Of a DNA stretch of 64,000 bases, positions 28,831 to 38,600 are shown in pieces. How positions within the stretch are numbered: the stretch's first letter is position 1; every line of letters begins with the position of its first letter. Both the position numbers and the translations under genes were made by a program. The notes under the pieces are model-generated. The model saw only the letters and a list, made by a program, of their open reading frames with translations. It was not told the DNA's origin and did not search any database. The stretch spans positions 1,240,001 through 1,304,000 of the forward strand of contig NZ_JAERQG010000001.1 in assembly GCF_016734805.1 (NCBI RefSeq), in the 5' to 3' direction. This stretch comes from Marivirga atlantica (lineage in GTDB: Bacteria; Bacteroidota; Bacteroidia; Cytophagales; Cyclobacteriaceae).

Positions 28831-31689
28831 TTATTTTCCGCTTTCCATGGATTCGCCTTCTACTGGCTCACCTTTGGCGTTAAGTTTTACAATTTCATAT
28901 CCTAATTTTCTCAGACCTTCTATATTTGAAGCTTCATCACCAACTACAACAATCACCATTTGGTCTGTTTTCAGTCTGTCTTTGGCAATCTGATCAAGTT
29001 CTTTCTTAGTAATTTTGTTTAGAATCTTCATCTGCTCTTTCACATAATCTTCATCTAAATCATAATGTACAATTCTACGCAGGAAACCGGCTTTTTGTCT
29101 TGGCGTTTCATAGTTTAAAGCATCTTGCTGACCAATAGATTTCTTCATGAAATCCACCTCTGCAGGTGTTACACCATTTTCCCTGTAATCGGTAATTACG
29201 GTCATGAACTCATATACAGAGCTATCTGTAGCATCGGCTTTCACACCAGCGCTGGCAGTAAATGGTCCCGGATTTTCACCTGTCTCAAAGTAAGAACGGG
29301 CACCATAGGTCCATCCTTTTTCTTCTCTTAGCTTTAAATTGATACGACTATTAAAAGCACCACCTAAATTGTAGTTCATCAAGTATGCTTTGTAAGTCTC
29401 TCCTGTTGGGTCATAGGTCATATCTGTCAAATAACCTATTCTTATTTGTGACTGTGCAGCATCTTTTTTATCAACCAAATAAATCTTTGTTTTATCTGTA
29501 TCAGCCTCAAATGTTAATGAAGGCATTTTGACATCTGGACCTGTCCATGATTTTAAGAACGAAAGTTTAGGTAGAATGTCCTCTTTTGAGACATCACCTA
29601 CAACTACTAATTCGCCAACTTTTGGTGAATAATATTTTTTATAGAAGCTCTTTACGTCATCTAAAGTGATATTCTCAACCGTTTCGGCAAGTCCGGAAGA
29701 CGGCACCGAGAAGATATGGTTGTCGCCATAAATTAATTTATCATAAACAAAACTCGCTATGGAAGAAGGATCTGTTTCATTAGATTTTATTCCTTCGATT
29801 GTTTGCTTTTGATTTCTTGCAAAATCGGCAGAATCAAATCTAGGATTCATTAGAGCATCTTCTGCTAACTCCAATGTTCTGTCCAGATTTTTAACCAATG
29901 TATTGATAGATAACACTGTTGAGTTTTGTCCGGCATAGAATGAAACTGAGCTTCCTATTTTTCTCAGCTCTTCCTGAAATTCCTCAGAGCTTAGTGAAGT
30001 GGTTCCTTCGTTCATCATACTTGCAGTTAAGCTTGCAAGTCCTGATTTAGTAGGATCATTAGCATCTAACTGGTGACCTCCATTTAAAGTCAGCTGAATA
30101 GCAACAGTAGGTATTTCATTACTTTCCGTTCCTATGATTTTCATACCGTTGCTCCATTTTTCATTCCAAATTGTAGGTACTTTTACCAATGGGCTCTGAC
30201 CTGGAACAGGCTTCTTACTTCTATCGTACTTACCATCATCAGGTCTGTTATAGCTTAAGCCTGAGTAATCAGTTGTAGGGAAAGGATTTTCGCCTTCAGT
30301 TTTAGGCTCATAATTATCAGGAGCGGCAGGTTCTACCTGATCATTAGGAAGCACGCTTTGAATAACCGCTGGCTTACCTTTAATGTATTTGTTAAATACT
30401 CTGATAACATCCTCTTTAGTTACAGCTAAATATCTGTCTAAATCTTTTTGGATGTAATTCGGATCATTTCTAAAGGTTTCATAAGAAGCTAGCTGACTTA
30501 CTTTACCACTTACGCTGGCTAAACCATTTATAGTGTTAGACTCATAATTGGCCTTGAACTTCTCGATATCCGCATCAGTTACGCCATTTTCCTCAAAATC
30601 CTTAAGGATTTCCCTAACCTCATTTTCAAAATCTGCTAATTTCTGTCCAGGGAAGGGAAGTGTAAACATGGTGAACTCACCCGCTAGCTCACTAGTTGGG
30701 TGGAATGTACTGGCCTGAATAGCCTTTTGTGTTAATACAAATTTCTTGTAGAAATAAGAGCTTTTTCCTGCGCCTAGAATTTCAGATAAGCAATCTAAAG
30801 CAGCTTCGTCTTCATGAAAACGAGGCACTGTTGGGTAAGTAAATAATAATAAAGGAAATCTGATATTACTATCCACATAGCTCACATATCTGTCTTCATC
30901 TATAGTTACTGGCTTTAAGGCCATTGGATCAACTTCCGGACCTGAAGGAATACTTCCAAAGTACTTCTCAACCTTTTTGATAACTTCTTCTGGGTCTACA
31001 TCTCCTCCTACAGTTAATGTAGCATTATTTGGACCGTACCACCTTAAAAAGAATTTCTTTAAATCTGTCACGTCAACTCTATCCAGATCTTCTAATTTAC
31101 CGATGGTAAGCCATGAATAAGGATGTCCGTAAGGATAAAGAGATGCAGCGTTCACCTCTCTGAATAAACCGTAAGGTCTGTTGTTGTAATTCTGACCCTT
31201 TTCATTTTTAACAGTAGCGCGTTGAACTTCAAATTTCTCTTGCGTTACAGCTGGTAATAAGAAACCCATTCTGTCAGCTTCTAACCATAACATGCGGTCA
31301 AGTTGGTTGCTTGGTACCGTTTCAAAATAGTTTGTTCTGTCTCTGTTCGTAGTTCCGTTTAATCTACCACCTGATTCCGTTACCAATTTAAAATGTTCTT
31401 CATCAGCTACATTCTCAGAGCCTTGAAACATCATATGCTCAAAGAAGTGTGCGAACCCGGATTTGTTGAGTTCTTCTCTTGCAGAACCCACATGATAAGT
31501 TACATCTACATGAACAACCGGATCGGAATGGTCTTCATGAATTATCAGGGTTAGGCCATTGTCTAGCTCATACTTTTCGTAGGGGATTACGATTTTGCCC
31601 TCTACCTGAGGTACCTTCTCTATCAGCTTAGTTTGGCTGAAAGCAGTTGTGCTTATAAAAGCAAACAACACAAATAGTATTTTCTTCAT
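28831..31689 (-). CDS. M16 (pitrilysin-family) zinc protease, two-module
   Basis: 952 residues, signal peptide 1-18. Module 1 (about 35-480) has the inverted zinc motif HFFEH (His81, Glu84, His85) and the distal ligand Glu163 in ATVKNEKGQ. Module 2 (about 510-930) is an inactive M16 repeat without HxxEH. This is the single-chain form of the pitrilysin/insulinase clam-shell, here periplasmic. Likely degrades peptides entering or shed in the envelope. A strong terminator follows. No partner protease lies adjacent. Confidence 0.93.
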   Translation of the reverse strand: MKKILFVLFAFISTTAFSQTKLIEKVPQVEGKIVIPYEKYELDNGLTLIIHEDHSDPVVHVDVTYHVGSAREELNKSGFAHFFEHMMFQGSENVADEEHFKLVTESGGRLNGTTNRDRTNYFETVPSNQLDRMLWLEADRMGFLLPAVTQEKFEVQRATVKNEKGQNYNNRPYGLFREVNAASLYPYGHPYSWLTIGKLEDLDRVDVTDLKKFFLRWYGPNNATLTVGGDVDPEEVIKKVEKYFGSIPSGPEVDPMALKPVTIDEDRYVSYVDSNIRFPLLLFTYPTVPRFHEDEAALDCLSEILGAGKSSYFYKKFVLTQKAIQASTFHPTSELAGEFTMFTLPFPGQKLADFENEVREILKDFEENGVTDADIEKFKANYESNTINGLASVSGKVSQLASYETFRNDPNYIQKDLDRYLAVTKEDVIRVFNKYIKGKPAVIQSVLPNDQVEPAAPDNYEPKTEGENPFPTTDYSGLSYNRPDDGKYDRSKKPVPGQSPLVKVPTIWNEKWSNGMKIIGTESNEIPTVAIQLTLNGGHQLDANDPTKSGLASLTASMMNEGTTSLSSEEFQEELRKIGSSVSFYAGQNSTVLSINTLVKNLDRTLELAEDALMNPRFDSADFARNQKQTIEGIKSNETDPSSIASFVYDKLIYGDNHIFSVPSSGLAETVENITLDDVKSFYKKYYSPKVGELVVVGDVSKEDILPKLSFLKSWTGPDVKMPSLTFEADTDKTKIYLVDKKDAAQSQIRIGYLTDMTYDPTGETYKAYLMNYNLGGAFNSRINLKLREEKGWTYGARSYFETGENPGPFTASAGVKADATDSSVYEFMTVITDYRENGVTPAEVDFMKKSIGQQDALNYETPRQKAGFLRRIVHYDLDEDYVKEQMKILNKITKKELDQIAKDRLKTDQMVIVVVGDEASNIEGLRKLGYEIVKLNAKGEPVEGESMESGK

Positions 31690-31796
31690 CTTTAAAAGTT
31701 TTAGTTTTTTTAAAGATAGTAAAAGAAGCTAGAAGATGTGGTGATTTAACTTGTTGTGTATATTAAATAATCTAATGAAGATTTGAACTAATTTAC

Positions 31797-32138
31797 TTAT
31801 TTATTCTTTTTACTCTCAATATACTCATCCATTCGATCTAACAAACGCCACCATTCGGTACCATCTTCACGATAGACTCTGATGGCTCCTGCACGAACCA
31901 GTATTTTGCGCAATTCGTCATCCTCAAAACCTCCCATATGGTTTTGCAAGGTTTCAAAAGACCGATCGGTATAAGCTTTATGACTCAGAAAATGTTTGGC
32001 AGTACTTTCAGCCATAAACTCGGTTTTATTTTCTTCCTGATGAAGCTTGAGTTGTTGTTTAAACTGTTGTCTGTTAAGAAAGTAGGAGATAAGTCCTCCG
32101 AAGAGTGTGCCTGCTAGTGTAAAAAGTGCTGTTTCCAA
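31797..32138 (-). CDS. small N-terminally anchored membrane protein downstream of K+ channel
   Basis: The reading frame is open from 32198, but that would overlap the channel gene by 59 bp. A TTG at 32136-32138, just past the channel stop, gives a typical N-terminus METALFTLAGTLFGGLISYFL and is preferred. One N-terminal membrane helix is followed by a charged helical domain (QQFKQQLKLHQEENKTEF) and a C-terminal segment (DDELRKILVRAGAIRVYREDGTEWWRLLDR) that looks like a small winged-helix-like module. Function unknown. Co-transcribed with, and perhaps functionally tied to, the channel. Confidence 0.6.
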   Translation of the reverse strand: METALFTLAGTLFGGLISYFLNRQQFKQQLKLHQEENKTEFMAESTAKHFLSHKAYTDRSFETLQNHMGGFEDDELRKILVRAGAIRVYREDGTEWWRLLDRMDEYIESKKNK

Positions 32139-32139
32139 A

Positions 32140-32871
32140 TTATAAGTGTTTAGGTTCTTTATCTTGCATTTCTCTGGCTTTTGAAAGGGCAGAAGCAAAC
32201 AAACCTGCTGGAACTGTTACCACACCAATCCCTATCAATAATACAAAGAAAGTGAAAATTCTTCCACCAACTGTGATTGGATAAACATCACCGTAGCCAA
32301 CCGTGGTGAGTGTAACAATGGCCCACCATAAGCTGTGGAAGATAGATTGAAAAAGCGCTGGCTGGGCTTCATTCTCAAAATAATAAATACCCGAAGCAGA
32401 GATGAATAGCAGGACCCCAGTCATCACAGAGAATAATACTATTTCCTCTCTGATCACTCTGGTTGCAATATGAAATCTTTCAAGAGCTCTGTTGTAACGG
32501 ATTAGTTTGAGTGATCTGAAAATCCTGAAAACTCTAAATGTTCTTAGTACTCTTAAATCTAAAGCGGTTCTAATGTAAAAAGGTAAAATAGCAAGAAGGT
32601 CAATAAGTCCGTAAAAGCTAAAAATGTATTTAAATGGTCTTTTGGCTACGAAAATTCTTAGAAAATATTCTGTAGAGAAAATAATAATACTTACTAATTC
32701 TATTAGGTCAAGGATTTTCTGCGTTTGACTATCCAAATTAGGCAATGTGTCAATCGAGAAACTTACAAGGGAGATTAGGATTAAAGCTTGAATACAATAA
32801 TCAAATATTCTTCCTTTTCGAGTAGTGTTATCGGAAACTATTTCTCTTAGATAATCCCTTAATCTTTTCAT
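32140..32871 (-). CDS. voltage-gated-type potassium channel (6TM Kv-like)
   Basis: 243-residue inner-membrane channel with six helices. The S4-like segment LRVLRTFRVFRIFRSLKLIR (107-126) carries Arg/Lys at every third position, and the pore loop TLTTVGYGDVYP (187-198) holds the K+ selectivity filter TVGYGD. S6 is IFTFFVLLIGIGVVTVPAG. No large cytosolic regulatory domain is present. The ATG overlaps the amylase stop as TAATG (shared A at 32871), indicating translational coupling to the amylase gene. Voltage gating is inferred from S4 charges. Confidence 0.92.
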   Translation of the reverse strand: MKRLRDYLREIVSDNTTRKGRIFDYCIQALILISLVSFSIDTLPNLDSQTQKILDLIELVSIIIFSTEYFLRIFVAKRPFKYIFSFYGLIDLLAILPFYIRTALDLRVLRTFRVFRIFRSLKLIRYNRALERFHIATRVIREEIVLFSVMTGVLLFISASGIYYFENEAQPALFQSIFHSLWWAIVTLTTVGYGDVYPITVGGRIFTFFVLLIGIGVVTVPAGLFASALSKAREMQDKEPKHL

Positions 32872-35624
32872 TACCTATCAACCAAAATCTTTTTAACAGA
32901 AGTGCTTTTACCGGTACTAAGCTGAACAAAGTACAGACCTTCGGCTAAATTCTTAATGCTGATACTTTGTTGGCCAGAGATTAATGTTCCCTGAAGCTTA
33001 AGTTTTCCCTGCATGTCAAGAATCATGTATTTCAATGAAGAGATTTCACCTTCGAATATAACTTGTATATAGTCTTTGGCAGGGTTAGGATAAAGCTGAA
33101 TCTGGCTCTCAAGTTTGTTGCTGTTACTTAATACAGTGCCATTTTGATCGTAAATATCCAGCACTATATTTTCACCTTCCTGAATTCTATAGCTTCTTAA
33201 ATAATCGGAATTGGAAAATTCAGAACGGTCGTTGTCAGTATTGTTGATACGGTATTTGTAGCTAACCGATTTACCAATTTGGATATTCTCAAGTGTCAAC
33301 TCATAAATACCATCTTTATCTGAATCTGATAATACTCCCATACTATTCCCCATATCATTTTCTGTTGAAACTAAATCAACTGTTTCAGTAGCCCGATCGA
33401 ATTCACCATTGTTGATTAAATGGTTCATATCTACCATTAATTTTAAGTTGGAAGTAAGTGCATCAGCTGATAAAACCTTGAAAATATAAGTCTTTTGAGG
33501 GCTTAAATTTTCTAGAGAAATGGAAAGACGCTCATCTGACGCCACAGTTAAAGGTATTGCCCTCCCAGATTTTAAATCAAGGAGCGTATAAGTACCGGAA
33601 TTAATATTGGTAAGGCTGGCACTTAATTGAACTGATTCAATAATCTCTGAACTTAAGTTGTGCACTACTATGATATGTTCATCCTCGAATTGTCTTAAAT
33701 AGGCGGAAACTTGCTCAGTAGAAGCGTCAATGGCCTTATAATTACCTTTTTGCAATGCAGGCTGGTTATTTCTGATAGCAATTAATTGGTGGTATTCACT
33801 CCATAAAGAAGCGGTATCTAATTGTTGGTTTTCCACATTCTTTGAGCTAAAATCATTAAAAGGTGCTCTCCAAGGATTACCAGTAGTAAAACCTGCTGCA
33901 TTTTTATTGTTCCATTGCATAGGTCTTCTGATGTCTTCATCAGGCTTGGTGCCGCGCATACCAATTTCTTCTCCATAATAAAGATAAGGAACGCCAGGAA
34001 TGGTCAGTAAAAAATTGGCAGCAAGTTTTGCTCTATCCTCATCGTTACCTAGAACATCCATTATTCTGTTAATGTCATGGTTGGTTAAGAAAGTGCCAAA
34101 TTGCAGGTAAGGATAGCTACCCATTACATTTTGTATTTGGGTTTTAAAGAGCGATCCATTTTCATTCATTACTGCATTGATGATGGCGTTTGACAAATCA
34201 AATTCAAAAACATAATCCAACCCACCATCAACTACATATTTTCTAGCTTTATCAGTGGAGGTCCATGCTTCACCAACTGCAAAGGCATCTTCATTTATGC
34301 TTTTATAATGATTTCTGAAATCTTTCCAGAATTCGAAGGTTTCGGGTAAATCTTCCAGGCCTGCTTCACTTTCATAGATGTATTTTACCGCATCTAACCG
34401 AAAGCCATCGGTTTGCATGTCTTCCAGCCAAAAGGTAGAGATGTCAAACATTTCATCTTTCAACGATGCACTGTTGTAATTCAAATCAGGCATTCCTCCC
34501 CAGAAGATGCCATAGTAATAATCTCCATTTGAGTTATGCCAAACTTGTTGTCCCCAAGGCCCTAATCCGCCAGGGTTGCTGTCTGACCAAACGTACCAAT
34601 CTCTTTTTTCATCAGCAGGATTCTTGGAATCGATAAACCAGGGATGCTCACTTGAGCTATGGTTCATCACATAATCTATTATTACCTTGATGCCACGCTT
34701 ATGTGCTTCGGCAATGAATTCTTTGAAATCCTCATTAGTGCCATAATCAGGCTCAACTTTTCTGTAATCTGTTACATCATAGCCATGGTAGCTGGGCGAT
34801 TCCTGTATAGGCATAAGCCAGATGCCTGTAATGCCTAAATCATTATGTGTAGCTGGGTTGCCATCATTGAGGTAATCCAATTTTTTAATCAATCCTTGAA
34901 AATCGCCTTTTCCATCTCCATCATTATCATAAAAACTGCGGACAAATATTTCGTAAAAGACAGACTCATTCCACCAATAAGTTTCTGTATTGCCTATGGT
35001 GATAAAGTTGGTAAAGGTCTTGCTCAAGCTTTCATTTTCTGCATTTGTTATGGTGAGTGTAACATTGTATTGTCCTTCGGAGGCATAAGTTACCACTGGG
35101 TCTTGGTCTGTGCTGCTACTTGGGTTAGCTCCTTCAAAAGTCCATTCCCAACTTACAGGGTTTCCGTTTGAATTATCAGAAAATTGAATGACTTCTCCAG
35201 GTACCCCAAAATAAGTGGAAGCTGAGATATCTACGGCTAAGATGTTATCAGGTACCTCATCATTGTACCAAAATGCTATGATGTCATCTGCTGATACGGT
35301 ATGGCTTCTGTTTGGGCCACCTCCTGCAAACTCCTCACGACCGCCCCATTCACCATTAATGCGTGCTTTGAATTCTATATTGCTACCGATTGAAAGGCTG
35401 GTATTTGCAGTGTAAATGCCATCTTCATCCTCGTCAGAAAGCATCAATCCATTAGGATCGCCCCAGGCATTAAATGAACCTGCTATATCTACAAACTCTG
35501 TAGCGGCACTGAATTTATCCTGATTGATTTGCTCATTCATATTCACCTCAAAACGAACAGAGGTAGTTTGAGCAATGGACTGAAATGAAATAAGTGTAAG
35601 GTATATAAAAGCTAAAATCCGCAT
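32871..35624 (-). CDS. secreted GH13 alpha-amylase with PKD domain and T9SS sorting domain
   Basis: 917 residues. Signal peptide 1-19; starch-binding-like beta module about 20-125; PKD domain about 130-212 (VIQFSDNSNGNPVSWEWTF); GH13 catalytic barrel about 215-640 with nucleophile Asp411 (DGFRLDAVK), acid/base Glu452 (GEAW) and Asp517 (TNHD). A second copy of the N-terminal module lies about 725-830 (both contain a DxDxDGIY/E repeat), and the C-terminal T9SS domain at about 845-917 (LYPNPAKDYIQV, LAEGLYFVQL). It should hydrolyse alpha-1,4-glucans at the cell surface or outside. A TATTTTTG -7 box at 35645-35652 drives a transcript including the K+ channel. The operator seen at GH97 is absent here. 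Confidence 0.93.
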   Translation of the reverse strand: MRILAFIYLTLISFQSIAQTTSVRFEVNMNEQINQDKFSAATEFVDIAGSFNAWGDPNGLMLSDEDEDGIYTANTSLSIGSNIEFKARINGEWGGREEFAGGGPNRSHTVSADDIIAFWYNDEVPDNILAVDISASTYFGVPGEVIQFSDNSNGNPVSWEWTFEGANPSSSTDQDPVVTYASEGQYNVTLTITNAENESLSKTFTNFITIGNTETYWWNESVFYEIFVRSFYDNDGDGKGDFQGLIKKLDYLNDGNPATHNDLGITGIWLMPIQESPSYHGYDVTDYRKVEPDYGTNEDFKEFIAEAHKRGIKVIIDYVMNHSSSEHPWFIDSKNPADEKRDWYVWSDSNPGGLGPWGQQVWHNSNGDYYYGIFWGGMPDLNYNSASLKDEMFDISTFWLEDMQTDGFRLDAVKYIYESEAGLEDLPETFEFWKDFRNHYKSINEDAFAVGEAWTSTDKARKYVVDGGLDYVFEFDLSNAIINAVMNENGSLFKTQIQNVMGSYPYLQFGTFLTNHDINRIMDVLGNDEDRAKLAANFLLTIPGVPYLYYGEEIGMRGTKPDEDIRRPMQWNNKNAAGFTTGNPWRAPFNDFSSKNVENQQLDTASLWSEYHQLIAIRNNQPALQKGNYKAIDASTEQVSAYLRQFEDEHIIVVHNLSSEIIESVQLSASLTNINSGTYTLLDLKSGRAIPLTVASDERLSISLENLSPQKTYIFKVLSADALTSNLKLMVDMNHLINNGEFDRATETVDLVSTENDMGNSMGVLSDSDKDGIYELTLENIQIGKSVSYKYRINNTDNDRSEFSNSDYLRSYRIQEGENIVLDIYDQNGTVLSNSNKLESQIQLYPNPAKDYIQVIFEGEISSLKYMILDMQGKLKLQGTLISGQQSISIKNLAEGLYFVQLSTGKSTSVKKILVDR

Positions 35625-35644
35625 GTTTTGATTATTGTGACTAT

Positions 35645-35652
35645 CAAAAATA
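35645..35652 (-). promoter_or_regulatory. -7 box of the amylase/K+ channel transcript
   Basis: TATTTTTG on the minus strand fits TAnnTTTG, about 20 bp upstream of the amylase ATG. Confidence 0.4.
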
Positions 35653-35692
35653 CGGATTTTAGAAGTGATTAGCTAGAGCTTGTTGATACTCA

Positions 35693-38600
35693 TTATTGCT
35701 TAATTAGCTTAGTAAATTTAGTTTCTCCATTCATCTCCAAAACCAACATATAGATGCCAGCTTCTAAATCTATTAAACTCTTGAATGAGCTATTTGCTTT
35801 AATAATTGATCGAACCACTTTTCCTTCAGAGTTGTATAGAAATGCCTTTTGAAATTCTCCATCAATGGTTATCTCATTGTTAAAAGGATTTGGATAGACC
35901 TCATAAGTATTTTGAGATATTTCTTTCGAAGCAGTAATTACTTCAGATGAACTATAAAGACTTAAGCTTTTGTATACAGCGCTTGAATTTTCAGAGGTAA
36001 ATTGATTTTTATAATAAACTTTTAATTGATAAACTTTATTGATATCAATAGAGCTAAGCTCTAATGTTTTAGATAAATTAATTTGAGAGTTTTTATCAAT
36101 ATTTAATACCCGCTCGAATAATTCTTCTCCTATTTTTACATCATTTTCTATTAGCTCAAAATAGAAAGTTGTATTCAGAGAGTCTAATGGGTCATTATTA
36201 TTTCCTGTCAATTCTAATAATATGTTAACGGAATTTGCTTCAACGCTTATGCTGTCAGGTACTAATAGGTTTGAGACACTAAAAGTCGGATCTTTTACGC
36301 GGAAGTCAGTTACAATGCTTTTATTTAATTCTTGAATCGGGTGCTCTAGTTCAATAAATAGTTGATAAGATGCAGGTTCTAATGAATCTAACAAAACAAA
36401 TTGTTTGTTGTATGAAGCTTCTGCTCCAATCTCAAGATCAAGATTTAATGATTCTTTATTAGTTTGTAGCGTATCGCCTTCTTGGATTAAATGGAAATTA
36501 AGATTCACATCTAAATTGGAAACAGCGTCATCTTTGTTCCCGCTTAGCTTGAAATTGTAGAAAAGAGAATCGCTGATAATTGTTGGTTCAACTGACATTT
36601 CAATATTGTTCAAAGTAACTGCTTCGTTTTTAACTCTAAACAAGACTTCTTCTTTCCTATTCAACGCTTTATTCGGGTGCTTTAGCTCAAGTATTAATTG
36701 ATAATCACCAACTTGCAATTCTTCATCGAGTAGAATTTCTTCATTAAATAATAATTCTTCTCCTCTAGGGATGTTTAAAACTGTTTCCCTTGTTGCACTT
36801 TGAACAGTGTCGCTATTATTAATTATGTAATATTTGAATTGAGCATTCATATTAGCTATAGAATCCTCATTATTTGCTGCAACCCTAAATATTGTGTTAA
36901 TCTTTTGATCATATGCCAAAGGTTGATTGGTAAATTCAAAATCCTTGATTATCACTTCTTCATTAATTACTCTAAATTGAACATCCTTAATTTTATTAAG
37001 AGCACTATTAGGATGTTTGAGCAACACTCTTAAAGTATAATCGCCTGCGATTAAATTTCCGGTAAAAGATATTTTCCTGTCTATAGCTAGACTATCAAAT
37101 TGAGCTAAGTTTAATCTTAAATCTTCCCAATCAGACTTAATTGTGTCATTATCTTGAAGAATAAAATAACTGAGATTTATATCGAGATTATTTATAGAGT
37201 CTCTTCCGGGTTTGTAAACTGTGAAACTGTAAAATAGCGAATCAAGTGAGGAAGAAGGTTTTTTGTTTATAGATAGATGCTTAAGGGATAGCTCCTCATC
37301 CTTTATTTTAAAATCAAGAAATTTCATCTGATCTGTAAAGTGCCCTTTTCCAACTGGGTAAAAATTAGTTATCAATTTATAATTCCCATAAGGTAAAGGT
37401 GTTTCAAGGTTAATAGTGTCTATTAAGTTTAATGATTCATGTGCATCAATATCTAGTCTTTTATTAAAGTTACGAGAAGTAACTGTATCATTACTTTCAT
37501 CTAAAATATAATACTCATATTCGATTGGTATATTAGTTAGGTGGCTGCTTGATCCATGTATATCAAGATTAATCTTGAGATTATTAGCTTCTTGATTAGG
37601 CAAAGTAAGCAATCCTAAATTGTTTAAAATGACATGGCTATCAAGTATTGTTTTTTGGTATGTGAAATGTCCGGTAAATCCTCCTGTATATTTATTTCTA
37701 TAACTTAGAGTAATATCATAACTACCCGGGCTTAATAGGTCTTCTGGTATCAACGACTTGGAAAACGCTGAAAAGGAATTGTAATTAATTATTTCGTCAA
37801 AAATAAAAGTTGCTGTGTCACCATTGGATTGGTTAACAAACTCTATTTTAAAGGATACTGGCAACATATTGTTTTCATCGAATGAATCTTTGGAGACGCT
37901 AGCAGCAATAGATATATGCTGTTCCGTTCTACCATTGTATTGCACAGTATCATCATAACTTGTTGCGAATCTAATGTCATAGTCAAATTTTCTAACTGAA
38001 TCGGCATAGCTTTCATAAAGTTTGGCAACATAAAGGTCGTTTATGCTGTCAATGGTAAACATGGAGCTTCTATGCGATTTTAGAATATTTCCATCGTCAA
38101 AATACATAAGGTATTCTCCTGCTTCTAAATCTTCTAAATGAAGAGTTTGAGTTGTGGGAGTGTAATATTGAAGTGGGATAGAATCTTCAGCTGATAACAG
38201 CATGATTAAAGTAGAGGCTGAATCAAGCTCAGTGTCACTAAAGTCCATCACTAATTCTTTAGTACCTTTAAACTGTTTATTAGTTATTTCTGCAACTCTA
38301 ATTTGTTTTGTAACATCCTCAGTTAGGTTGAGTCCGTAAGGATATTCTATACTGCCTGAATGGTAAGTTGGTAATGCATTCGGGTAAAGTACAGTATCAG
38401 GATAGACTTTAAGTATATAATTTTTACTGGTAGAATTAAAAAGTACTTTCCCAGTTGAATCTAGTGATGCAATGTCATAGAGCGTATCCACTCCTTCGAT
38501 ATTATACATTTTTACAATCCCGGAAACTATTGGATTCCCAGACTGATTTTTTACAATTACCTCAATGTCATATGTAGTGGGTAATACTTTGAATGAGTTG

